A stretch of 9,237 nt of DNA from JAVVPO01 sp036655715 (lineage in GTDB: Bacteria; Bacillota; Clostridia; Lachnospirales; Cellulosilyticaceae): the NCBI GenBank assembly GCA_036655715.1, contig JAVVPO010000088.1, positions 1-9,237 on the forward strand, in the 5' to 3' direction. The position numbers and the translations under genes are program-made. Position 1 is the first letter of the stretch. Each line of letters starts with the position of its first letter. Below, piece by piece: positions 1-5,952 of this stretch. The notes below the pieces were generated by a model, which was not told the origin of the DNA, ran no database searches, and was given only the letters and a program-made list of their open reading frames with translations.

Positions 1-45
1 CCTTCCATTGAATCCCACATTGCATTTTGTATACACCAAATACAT
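1..45 (-). CDS. Possible start of a divergent gene, cut by the window edge
   Basis: Read on the minus strand, an ATG at 45-43 opens a frame that stays open to the window edge (15 codons, beginning MYLVYTKCNVG). An AGGGAG motif lies 9 nt upstream of it, which is normal ribosome-binding-site spacing. The product cannot be identified from so few residues, and a stretch this short can be open by chance. If real, it would be divergently transcribed from ispE and share the 46-90 control region. Confidence 0.25.
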   Translation of the reverse strand, partial: MYLVYTKCNVGFNGR

Positions 46-50
46 TTTCG

Positions 51-79
51 TTGACTCCCTGTTTTCAAGGGGGTATAAT
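51..79 (+). promoter_or_regulatory. Sigma-A promoter of ispE
   Basis: TTGACT at 51-56 and a perfect TATAAT at 74-79 are separated by exactly 17 nt, which is 11 of 12 consensus bases. Transcription should begin near 86-87, leaving a leader of about 67 nt before the ATG at 154. This is the strongest vegetative promoter in the window and fits a housekeeping gene. Confidence 0.85.
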
Positions 80-153
80 AAAACAAAAAAGTGTTGGATA
101 TTCAAATTTTTGTTAATCGATACTTAGAGTATAAAAGCGTAAAGGAGTTGCAG

Positions 154-1089
154 ATGGATACAATTGTGCTAAGAGCTAGAGGGAAGATTAATTTAACATT
201 AGACGTTGTAGGTAAAAGAGAAAATGGTTATCATGATCTGCGTATGATTATGCAGTCCATTAATTTATATGACACGATAAAAGTGAAAAAGACAAAATCA
301 CCGGGGATTAAAATAGAGAACAATTTATCTTGGTTACCAACAGATGACAAGAATATAGCTTATAAAGCAGCTCAGCTTTTCCTTGAAGAAACAGGGATAG
401 AGAGCGGTATTTATATCAATATCCATAAACGTATTCCAGTTGCAGCGGGACTTGCTGGCGGAAGTAGTAATGCGGCGGCGGTATTAGTAGGGCTAAATAA
501 GATTTTTGAAACAGAATTTAGCAGAAGAGAACTTATGGAAATGGGATTAAAGCTAGGAGCGGACGTGCCATTTTGTGTGCTTAGGGGGACAGCTCTTGCA
601 GAAGGAATCGGTGAAAAACTGACAGTGTTACCTTCATTCCCTTATATGAACATACTATTAGCTAAGCCGAATATAAGTGTATCAACAGCTAGCGTATATA
701 AAAACTTAGATATAAAAAATATCCGAAAGCATCCTCAAACAGATAAGGTCGTAGAAGCTATCAGAAAAGGAAATAAGGATTTTGTTATAGATCACATGGA
801 GAATGTGTTGCAAGAAGTAACGATTAAGATGCATCCACAAGTTCAGAGGATTAAAGATAATATGCTAAAGCAAGGTGCGTTAGGTACGATGATGAGTGGA
901 AGTGGTCCAACGGTATTTGGGATTTTTGAAAATAGAGAAGACTGTTTAAGAGCAGCTGAGTTCTTTAAAGAAGAGTGCGGACTTAGAGAAGTGCATGTTA
1001 CAAGTACTTATTATCAGGGAAGAAGAGAGGGAAAGTATCGTGAGAGAAGAAAGTTCAAATATGCGAATAAACGAGTATCTACCACTTAG
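154..1089 (+). CDS. ispE: 4-diphosphocytidyl-2-C-methyl-D-erythritol kinase (IspE)
   Basis: A cytoplasmic GHMP-family kinase that uses ATP to phosphorylate the 2-hydroxyl of CDP-methylerythritol in the non-mevalonate (MEP) route to isoprenoid precursors. Visible signatures are the N-terminal RGKINL segment (Lys11), NGYHDLR at 24-30, the glycine-rich ATP loop PVAAGLAGGSSNAA at 95-108, LGADVPF with the expected catalytic Asp137, and the C-terminal GHMP motif MMSGSGPTVFGIF at 246-258. The start is the ATG at 154 because AAAGGAG (141-147) sits 6 nt ahead and the family's N-terminus aligns there. The in-frame GTG at 91 lies only a few bases from the predicted transcription start and has no ribosome binding site. 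The product is 311 residues, against about 280-295 usually; the extra is a basic tail of about 20 residues after Gly289, made by reading through the start of the next gene, which it overlaps by 50 nt. The overlap suggests translational coupling with the GntR regulator. Confidence 0.96.
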   Translation: MDTIVLRARGKINLTLDVVGKRENGYHDLRMIMQSINLYDTIKVKKTKSPGIKIENNLSWLPTDDKNIAYKAAQLFLEETGIESGIYINIHKRIPVAAGLAGGSSNAAAVLVGLNKIFETEFSRRELMEMGLKLGADVPFCVLRGTALAEGIGEKLTVLPSFPYMNILLAKPNISVSTASVYKNLDIKNIRKHPQTDKVVEAIRKGNKDFVIDHMENVLQEVTIKMHPQVQRIKDNMLKQGALGTMMSGSGPTVFGIFENREDCLRAAEFFKEECGLREVHVTSTYYQGRREGKYRERRKFKYANKRVSTT

Positions 1090-1720
1090 AGATATAGTAT
1101 TTCAAACACTTAGAAATGCTATCTTAGCAGGAGAACTTGAACCTGGGGAAAGATTAATGGAGACTCAATTAGGTGAGAAGTTAGGCGTAAGTAGAACACC
1201 TATTAGAGAGGCTATTAGAAAGTTAGAGCTAGAAGGACTAGTTATTATGGTACCAAGAAAAGGTGCCCAAGTAGCACCTTTTACAGAAAAAGATATTATA
1301 GATGTCTTAGAAGTCAGAGCGTCACTAGAAGCATTAGCAGCAAGACTTGCTTGCAAGCGAATGGATGATAGAGCGTTCCTGAGATTACAATTAGTTATCG
1401 CAGAGTATGAGTATGCTCTAAAAGATGGCGATATAGAGACCATGATTGAAAAAGATGTAGAGTTCCATGAAACTATATTTAACGCATCACAAAATGATAG
1501 ACTGATACAGCTCTTTGGTAGTATGGGAGAGCAAATTCAAAGATATCGTGTGACTTACTTTAAAAATGTAACAGAGAGTGAACGCGTACTAGATGAGCAT
1601 AATGCTTTATTGCAAGCACTCAAAGATAGAAATGAAGAATTAGCAGCTGGATTAGCGACAGAGCATATTCATACGCAGTGCCATTCTATTATGCAGTTTA
1701 TTAAGAATAAAAATAAATAA
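1040..1720 (+). CDS. GntR-family regulator, FadR/FCD subgroup
   Basis: A probable ligand-responsive DNA-binding repressor of about 226 residues. The N-terminal winged helix-turn-helix covers about residues 17-80, with the hallmark ERLMETQLGEKLGVSRTPIREA and the wing VPRKGAQVAP. The C-terminal all-helical FCD effector domain (about 85-220) keeps the residues that bind a metal in this group: Asp139 and His143 in the D-x-E-F-H motif, His187 and His209. The start is uncertain. GTG at 1040 is preferred because GAGAGGGA lies about 7 nt upstream; ATG at 1061 is the alternative. Translation begins inside ispE, so the two genes are probably co-transcribed from the promoter at 51-79, and a terminator follows the stop directly. 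FCD regulators usually sense organic acids or sugar acids, but nothing here names the ligand. Linkage to ispE need not mean that it controls ispE. Confidence 0.9.
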   Translation: MREESSNMRINEYLPLRDIVFQTLRNAILAGELEPGERLMETQLGEKLGVSRTPIREAIRKLELEGLVIMVPRKGAQVAPFTEKDIIDVLEVRASLEALAARLACKRMDDRAFLRLQLVIAEYEYALKDGDIETMIEKDVEFHETIFNASQNDRLIQLFGSMGEQIQRYRVTYFKNVTESERVLDEHNALLQALKDRNEELAAGLATEHIHTQCHSIMQFIKNKNK

Positions 1721-1726
1721 GAGTAA

Positions 1727-1786
1727 AATAAAAGCTGAGACAAAAGAGGAGTTAAATATCCTATTTTATCTCAGCTTTTATTTTTA
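1727..1786 (+). terminator. Intrinsic terminator after the ispE-gntR unit
   Basis: The 19-nt arms AATAAAAGCTGAGACAAAA (1727-1745) and TTTTATCTCAGCTTTTATT (1764-1782) pair with a single G/U wobble. The 18-nt loop can close further through AGGA (1747-1750) with TCCT (1759-1762). A T-rich tail follows at 1779-1785. It begins 6 nt after the gntR stop. The A-rich left flank means it may also work from the other strand. Confidence 0.85.
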
Positions 1787-1860
1787 CTACTACGAAGCGA
1801 TACAAGGGGTAAGCTGGATTTGGCGGTTATGAAGCTACTGACTGTATTGTGAGATAAAGA

Positions 1861-1889
1861 TTACAATTTTTGAGAAAATAGGGTACAAT
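1861..1889 (+). promoter_or_regulatory. Candidate promoter for the radical SAM gene
   Basis: TTACAA (1861-1866) and TACAAT (1884-1889) are 17 nt apart. The -10 is good (5 of 6) and the -35 weak (3 of 6). A second candidate, TTGGCG (1820-1825) with TGTATT (1843-1848), also has a 17-nt gap. A promoter is expected here because a strong terminator lies upstream, but sequence alone does not choose between the two. Confidence 0.35.
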
Positions 1890-1933
1890 AGGAGGATGAA
1901 ATAGAGTAAAATACATAATAGGAGAGACATAAA

Positions 1934-3067
1934 ATGCCACCAATTAATTTACTTATCAAACCAGCATCAAGTGTGTGTAATTTAGCTTGTAAATACTGTT
2001 TTTACCATGATGTAAGTGACAATCGTCAGGTTAAATCTTACGGTAAAATGTCTGTAGAAACATTAGAAGTATTAGTAAAAAAAACCTTAGAAATAGCAGA
2101 GTATAACTGTACATTTGCTTTTCAAGGTGGTGAGCCTACTCTTGTAGGATTGGATTTTTACAAAGAGCTTATTAAATATCAAAAAAAATATGCAAAGCCA
2201 GATTTAAATATCAGTAATGCTATCCAAACTAATGGGACACTGATTAATGAAGAGTGGGCTGAGTTTTTCGGTAAACATAAATTCTTAGTAGGATTATCTA
2301 TGGATGGTCATCAAGAAGTTAATGATGGACTAAGAGTTTTTAGAAATGGTGAAGGAACTTTTGAAAGGCTGATGGAAACAACTAAGCTTTTTGATAAGTA
2401 TAAAGTAGAGTACAATATATTGACCGTTGTGACAAGTCATGTAGCAGAGCATATTAAAGAGATATATGCATTTAATATGAGCCACAATTTTAGATATATG
2501 CAGTTTATACCTTGCCTAGATGATATCCAGGAAGAAAGAGGACAAAAGGATTACTCGCTTACGCCAAGGCATTATGAGAAATTCCTAAATGACCTTTTTG
2601 ATCTATGGTATCAAGATATCAAAAGAGGTGAGTTTGTCTATGTAAGATATTTTGAGAATTTATTGCAACAAATGTTAGGTTACTATCCAGAGGCTTGTGG
2701 GATGATGGGTGTCTGCACAAATCAATATGTGGTAGAAGCTGATGGTGGTGTGTATCCTTGTGACTTCTATGTCATGGATGAGTACAAGATAGGAAACCTC
2801 ATAACAGATGAGTTTGAAGAGCTTGAGCAAAAGAGAAAAGATATTCATTTTGTAGAGCAATCTGTGCAGAAGGATTCTGGCTGTATGAAGTGCAAATGGC
2901 ATAGACTTTGCCACGGTGGTTGCCGAAGGGATAGAGATTTATTTATGGATGGGAAGACAGGCCGTAACTATCTCTGTACGGCTTACAAAGGATTCTTCAA
3001 GCATGCCTATCCTAGATTAGAAGAAGTCGCAAAGCTTCTAATGCAAAGACAAGGACAGATGCATTAG
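1934..3067 (+). CDS. Anaerobic sulfatase-maturating enzyme-type radical SAM/SPASM protein
   Basis: A cytoplasmic radical S-adenosylmethionine enzyme. Members of this subfamily (anSME) oxidise a Cys or Ser in a sulfatase active site to C-alpha-formylglycine without oxygen. The 377 residues begin with the radical SAM cluster motif C15-x3-C19-x2-C22 (CNLACKYC), then FQGGEPTL (63-70), QTNGTLI (98-104) and LSMDG (121-125). The C-terminal SPASM domain has all eight auxiliary-cluster cysteines: 255, 261, 276, 317, 320, 326, 330 and 348. Asp277 in YPCDFYV is the proposed catalytic base. From memory, these positions coincide with those of the Clostridium perfringens enzyme, so the protein should be active. 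AGGAG at 1920-1924 lies 9 nt before the ATG. No sulfatase is encoded in the window, so the substrate is elsewhere or differs. Only 64 nt without a terminator separate it from the cupin gene, suggesting one transcript. The anSME-type assignment is firm; the sulfatase substrate is inferred from the family. Confidence 0.9.
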   Translation: MPPINLLIKPASSVCNLACKYCFYHDVSDNRQVKSYGKMSVETLEVLVKKTLEIAEYNCTFAFQGGEPTLVGLDFYKELIKYQKKYAKPDLNISNAIQTNGTLINEEWAEFFGKHKFLVGLSMDGHQEVNDGLRVFRNGEGTFERLMETTKLFDKYKVEYNILTVVTSHVAEHIKEIYAFNMSHNFRYMQFIPCLDDIQEERGQKDYSLTPRHYEKFLNDLFDLWYQDIKRGEFVYVRYFENLLQQMLGYYPEACGMMGVCTNQYVVEADGGVYPCDFYVMDEYKIGNLITDEFEELEQKRKDIHFVEQSVQKDSGCMKCKWHRLCHGGCRRDRDLFMDGKTGRNYLCTAYKGFFKHAYPRLEEVAKLLMQRQGQMH

Positions 3068-3131
3068 ATTTCAACACTTTTACTAACAACAATATCTACA
3101 AACTATAAAAATAGTCTACGGGGGGCCGTTC

Positions 3132-3473
3132 ATGATTAAATTAAAGGAACTAAATATCGTCGCTGATAAGGAATACGAAGGAAGAACTTTGCCTCAATAT
3201 ATAGAAGAGCAAGGTGAAGAGGCATTAGGAACAAAATATAGCCTAGATAAAGAAAATGTTCATACAGAGATAATGTCTATTGAAGAAGAAGCTGAATTTG
3301 TAGTAGATGAAACTTCTTTCCATGCTTTATTTGTATTAGAGGGAAGTAGTCATATGTTATCTAGTAGAAAAAAGATGACTTTAAACAAAGGGAATATCAT
3401 TTTTTTACCAGCAGGATATGGGACATACTGTATTGTGGGGACATGTAAGGTAATATTTATGACAATTGCATAA
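3132..3473 (+). CDS. Small cupin-fold protein like the C-terminal domain of mannose-6-phosphate isomerase
   Basis: A 113-residue, probably cytoplasmic protein. Residues 45-112 look like a short beta-barrel cupin: FHALFVLEGSSHML, then LNKGNIIFLPAGYGTYCIVG. This has the spacing of the last domain of class I ManA proteins (LxVLEGxG, then LKKGDxxxIPAxxGxYxIxG). The zinc-binding catalytic domain of ManA is absent, and the cupin itself lacks the usual His/His/Glu metal cluster, so isomerase activity is unlikely. A sugar-binding, sensing or structural role is possible. The first 40 residues are acidic, charged and unrecognised. The ATG at 3132 follows an unusual all-G Shine-Dalgarno run (about 3120-3125). 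A TATAAA at 3104-3109 could support a separate promoter, but no good -35 is visible. It most likely shares a transcript with the radical SAM gene, since the terminator at 3484-3528 is the first after both. Confidence 0.75.
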   Translation: MIKLKELNIVADKEYEGRTLPQYIEEQGEEALGTKYSLDKENVHTEIMSIEEEAEFVVDETSFHALFVLEGSSHMLSSRKKMTLNKGNIIFLPAGYGTYCIVGTCKVIFMTIA

Positions 3474-3483
3474 TATAAGGTAT

Positions 3484-3528
3484 AAAAGGGTGGCTCTACA
3501 GATAGGACAAAGTAGAGTCACCCTTTTT
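3484..3528 (+). terminator. Intrinsic terminator after the cupin gene
   Basis: The 16-nt arms AAAAGGGTGGCTCTAC (3484-3499) and GTAGAGTCACCCTTTT (3512-3527) pair with one G/U wobble around a 12-nt loop, followed by a T run through 3528. The GC-rich core makes it strong. It starts 11 nt after the cupin stop and separates that unit from the Cys-rich gene. Confidence 0.9.
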
Positions 3529-3530
3529 GT

Positions 3531-3559
3531 ACACTAAAAGGAGACATAGACATAATATA
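3531..3559 (+). promoter_or_regulatory. Sigma-K-like (late mother-cell) promoter candidate
   Basis: CATAATATA at 3551-3559 matches the CATANNNTA -10 pattern of sigma-K promoters in Bacillus subtilis. An AC dinucleotide at 3533-3534 (another at 3531-3532) lies 16 nt upstream, as the -35 pattern requires. Transcription would start near 3565-3567. The consensus is loose and can occur by chance in A/T-rich DNA, so the weight comes from the coat-like gene downstream. A sigma-A reading (TTGTAC 3527-3532, 18 nt, CATAAT 3551-3556) is weaker. Confidence 0.4.
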
Positions 3560-3563
3560 TAGC

Positions 3564-3575
3564 AAGAGGCCTCTT
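3564..3575. repeat. 12-bp perfect palindrome in the leader of the Cys-rich gene
   Basis: AAGAGGCCTCTT is exactly self-complementary. It begins about where transcription is predicted to start and ends 18 nt before the AAGGAG ribosome binding site. It could be an operator half-site pair for a dimeric regulator, or a 5'-end hairpin, although with no loop it would fold poorly as RNA. Function is unproven. Confidence 0.4.
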
Positions 3576-3608
3576 AAAACAAAATATAATTTGAAGGAGC
3601 GATGATCT

Positions 3609-3920
3609 ATGTGCGGAAACTGTGGAAGATCATGTGGAGAAAGAGAAGGATCATGTGGAAGATCTAATGGAGAAAGATCATGTGGAAGAACTAATGGAGA
3701 AAGAGAAGGATCATGTGGAAGATCTAATGGAGAAAGAGAAGGCAGAAGTGGCTATAACTATCCTAAATATTGGAATGGATATGTTTGGTATGAAGTAGAA
3801 ATAGAATATAGAGGACCTTATTTCTACCCTTCTTATGAAACTAGAGAAGCTGAAGAAAGAGAAGGATCATGTGGAAGATCTAATTGCGGATGTAATCGCG
3901 GATGTGGATGCGGTAACTAA
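3609..3920 (+). CDS. Cys/Gly/Arg-rich repeat protein, possible spore coat or exosporium component
   Basis: A 103-residue protein that I do not recognise as a named family. It has three parts. Residues 1-48 are repeats built on SCGRSNGEREG (variants SCGEREG, SCGRSNGER, SCGRTNGEREG). Residues 49-77 form an aromatic core beginning YNYPKYWNGYVWYEVEI, with nine tyrosines. Residues 83-103 repeat EREGSCGRSN and finish in NCGCNRGCGCGN. There are 11 cysteines (2, 5, 9, 16, 25, 36, 88, 93, 95, 99, 101) and no signal peptide or membrane segment. AAGGAG (3594-3599) sits 9 nt before the ATG. The gene is monocistronic, with terminators on both sides. Cys- and Tyr-rich low-complexity composition is typical of cross-linked spore coat or exosporium proteins, and the sigma-K-like promoter and the neighbouring germination operon agree, so this is the favoured inference. 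Metal binding, or a modified peptide precursor, are alternatives. Confidence 0.85.
   Translation: MCGNCGRSCGEREGSCGRSNGERSCGRTNGEREGSCGRSNGEREGRSGYNYPKYWNGYVWYEVEIEYRGPYFYPSYETREAEEREGSCGRSNCGCNRGCGCGN
3639..3884 (+). repeat. Three identical 30-nt repeats inside the Cys-rich gene
   Basis: The same 30 nt, encoding EREGSCGRSN, occur without a mismatch at 3639-3668, 3699-3728 and 3855-3884. The first two copies extend to 39 identical nt (3639-3677 and 3699-3737) with a 60-nt period. A diverged partial unit lies between them at 3678-3698. Identity at the DNA level, including third codon positions, points to recent duplication or gene conversion and to possible length variation between strains. 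Confidence 0.9.
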
Positions 3921-3944
3921 ATAATTGCATAAGATAACATATAA

Positions 3945-3990
3945 ATAGAAAAGGTGTAATGATAGTTCTTTATCATTACACCTTTTCTAT
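3945..3990. terminator. Perfect 20-bp hairpin terminator after the Cys-rich gene
   Basis: Positions 3945-3964 and 3971-3990 are perfectly complementary over 20 bp around a 6-nt loop (GTTCTT). The core is AAAAGGTGTAATGATA with TATCATTACACCTTTT. The descending arm carries TTTT at 3984-3987 and another T run follows at 3996-4000. It insulates the Cys-rich gene from the germination operon, whose promoter should therefore lie between 3991 and 4048. Confidence 0.8.
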
Positions 3991-4058
3991 GTATATTTTT
4001 GCCTTAATAACCAAATAATTGTTATAGATGTCATTAGAATGGATAGTAGAGGTGAAAT

Positions 4059-4253
4059 ATGAAATTGCTAGAAGATATTGTTTCTATTTATATAGTCATT
4101 GTAATGCTAGTCATAGGTCTATATATGGTGTTTTTACAAAGTAAATACTTAGATACAGTAGATCATTTGGAAAAGGAAACGAAATTTACTAAGGTAGTAG
4201 GCTATGGGTATATTGTATTAGCTATTATTGCCTTTGTTATTTATCTTAAATAA
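4059..4253 (+). CDS. Small two-helix membrane protein, germinant receptor D-subunit-like
   Basis: A 64-residue protein that is almost entirely two membrane helices, about residues 6-26 (IVSIYIVIVMLVIGLYMVFL) and 46-63 (VVGYGYIVLAIIAFVIYL), joined by a charged loop (SKYLDTVDHLEKETKFTK). GAGGTG (4049-4054) precedes the ATG by 4 nt. It starts the receptor operon, with 23 nt between its stop and the A gene. Germinant receptor operons of Bacillus and Clostridium often carry a small hydrophobic D gene of about 60-80 residues with two helices that modulates receptor function. Size, topology and operon position match, so a D-like role is inferred; sequence identity was not tested. No convincing sigma-G promoter is visible upstream. 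The best sigma-A-like pair is TTGCCT (3999-4004) and TATAGA (4023-4028). Confidence 0.8.
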   Translation: MKLLEDIVSIYIVIVMLVIGLYMVFLQSKYLDTVDHLEKETKFTKVVGYGYIVLAIIAFVIYLK

Positions 4254-4276
4254 TCTATGAAGAAAGGGGACAAAAG

Positions 4277-5950
4277 ATGGATGAGAATAAAGATAGGATG
4301 GGTCCAAGTAGAGAAGATGCTACGCATGACAAGGAAAATAAGATTACTTTATTACTAGAAACAGAACTTGAAAAAAATATAAAAAATATAGAAATGCTTT
4401 TTGAAAACTGTACAGATGTCGTTAAGCGAGAAGTAGATATCGGGAATACCAGCTCTATTAGAATTTATGGTGTTTACATTGATGGGATGGTTAACCGTGA
4501 TATTATAGAGAATTTCTTCTTAGCTAGAATTGTAGACTATAAAAATCTAAACGATGAGAAGATTATCATTGATAAGCCTATCACACAGATTATCATGGAT
4601 CACTTCTCTGCAACATTTGATATCAAAGAAGTAGCATGTATGGATGATATGGTAAAGGCTGTATTATCAGGAGATACGGCAATCTTTGTAGACAAGGCCT
4701 CAAAAGGGTTAGTCATAGCCAATAGGAGCTGGCCTGTAAGAGGAGTAGGTGCACCGGAAACAGAGGCGGTTGTAAGAGGACCTCGTGATGGATTTGTAGA
4801 GACGATTAGATTCAATACAGCACTTATCAGGAGACGTATTCGTGATACCAAACTCAAAATAGAAATGACAACGATGGGAACAAGAAGCCGTACAGATATT
4901 GCAATCATGTATATGGATGATATCGTGAAGCCTACTTTAGTAGAAGAAGTAAAGACTAGGCTTGCTAAATATACTATAGATGGTATTTTTGATAGTGGCT
5001 ATGTAGAGCAGCTTATAGAAGATAGCTGGAAAAGTCCATTCCCACAGACGCAGGCAACAGAAAGACCAGATAAAGTAGCTTCAAGTTTACTTGAGGGTAA
5101 AGTAGCTATAGTAGTAGATACATCACCCTTTGTACTTATCGTACCAGGCACGCTAAATGCTTTTTTCCAAGCTTCAGAGGACTACTATCAACGCTGGCAA
5201 ATTATGAGTTTTACAAGGATACTTAGGTATCTTGTATCTTTTATATCCTTTGCACTACCAGGACTTTATTTGGCAGTACTTAATTTCCACCCAGCCATGT
5301 TACCTACTTCTATAGCAGTATCTATAGCAGCATCGCGGGAAGGTATAGCTTTCCTTAGTGTGTTAGAAATCATTATTATGGAAACGGCCTTTGAGCTCAT
5401 AAGGGAAGCCGGGATTAGGTTACCTGGACCTATTGGATCTGCATTGGGAGTGGTAGGGGGGATAGTCATAGGACAAGCAGCGGTAGATGCCAAACTGATT
5501 AGTCCCATGATTGTTATCATTGTAGCTTTAACAGCTATTGCTACCTTTGCTATACCAGATTATGCACTTACAACAGCCTTTAGGTTAGCTAGATATGGCT
5601 TTATATTGATTTGTTCATTATTTGGACTCTATGGATTCCTGATAGGACTCCTTTTATTACTTGCACATTTATCTTCACTTGAGAGCTTTGGAACACCATT
5701 TTTATCACCTTATGATGCAAGTGATCAAAATGGCTATCATGATCTGCGGGATACAATCATTAGATTCCCTACGTTCCTACTTAATCGGAGACCTAGGTAT
5801 GCAAGACCAGGACAGAAGACACGCCTTCGTCTAACTGACTCAAATAGTATTACTGAGGCGCCACCAGGTCCAGATAGCAGGCAGCAAGTAGTAGTGCCAG
5901 GCGCTACGAAAAGTAAAGAAGATACATCTAAACGCAAAGGGGGCAAATAA
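4277..5950 (+). CDS. Spore germinant receptor A subunit (GerA/GerKA family)
   Basis: An inner-spore-membrane subunit of the receptor that senses nutrient germinants and triggers release of cations and dipicolinate. It has 557 residues, longer than the roughly 480-500 typical. The soluble N-terminal region (1-310) carries the family motif EAVVRGPRDGFVE (163-175) and EDYYQRW (301-307). Membrane segments follow at about 314-336, 343-370, 388-404, 408-426 and 438-463, with the conserved REAGIRLPGPIG at 376-387. The tail after about residue 500 is basic and Pro/Ser-rich, ends SKEDTSKRKGGK, and is probably disordered; it and the N-terminal extension account for the extra length. AAAGGGG (4263-4269) lies 7 nt before the ATG. 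The germinant cannot be read from the sequence. The family is certain; which ger paralogue it is cannot be decided. Confidence 0.95.
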   Translation: MDENKDRMGPSREDATHDKENKITLLLETELEKNIKNIEMLFENCTDVVKREVDIGNTSSIRIYGVYIDGMVNRDIIENFFLARIVDYKNLNDEKIIIDKPITQIIMDHFSATFDIKEVACMDDMVKAVLSGDTAIFVDKASKGLVIANRSWPVRGVGAPETEAVVRGPRDGFVETIRFNTALIRRRIRDTKLKIEMTTMGTRSRTDIAIMYMDDIVKPTLVEEVKTRLAKYTIDGIFDSGYVEQLIEDSWKSPFPQTQATERPDKVASSLLEGKVAIVVDTSPFVLIVPGTLNAFFQASEDYYQRWQIMSFTRILRYLVSFISFALPGLYLAVLNFHPAMLPTSIAVSIAASREGIAFLSVLEIIIMETAFELIREAGIRLPGPIGSALGVVGGIVIGQAAVDAKLISPMIVIIVALTAIATFAIPDYALTTAFRLARYGFILICSLFGLYGFLIGLLLLLAHLSSLESFGTPFLSPYDASDQNGYHDLRDTIIRFPTFLLNRRPRYARPGQKTRLRLTDSNSITEAPPGPDSRQQVVVPGATKSKEDTSKRKGGK

Positions 5951-5952
5951 AT

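Noticed and set aside
91..153. In-frame GTG extension of ispE by 21 residues
   Set aside because: It has no ribosome binding site, begins only a few bases after the predicted transcription start, and the family N-terminus aligns at the ATG at 154.
1896..1904. AGGAGG followed by a two-codon frame (ATG AAA TAG) upstream of the radical SAM gene
   Set aside because: There is no gap between the Shine-Dalgarno-like bases and the ATG, so it is unlikely to be translated; chance is simpler than an attenuator.
3639..3740. CRISPR-like or tandem non-coding repeats
   Set aside because: The repeats are in-frame parts of an open coding region with a ribosome binding site, have no unique spacers of constant length, and recur after a coding core.
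3996..4048. Sigma-G promoter for the germinant receptor operon
   Set aside because: Forespore control is expected, but no GNATR box with a CATNNTA box at 17-18 nt could be found. GTATA at 3991-3995 has no acceptable partner.
5729..5749. The heptapeptide NGYHDLR occurs in both IspE and the A subunit, with nearly the same DNA (see 224-243)
   Set aside because: Each copy fits its own family context and the flanks are unrelated, so this is coincidence rather than a duplicated element.
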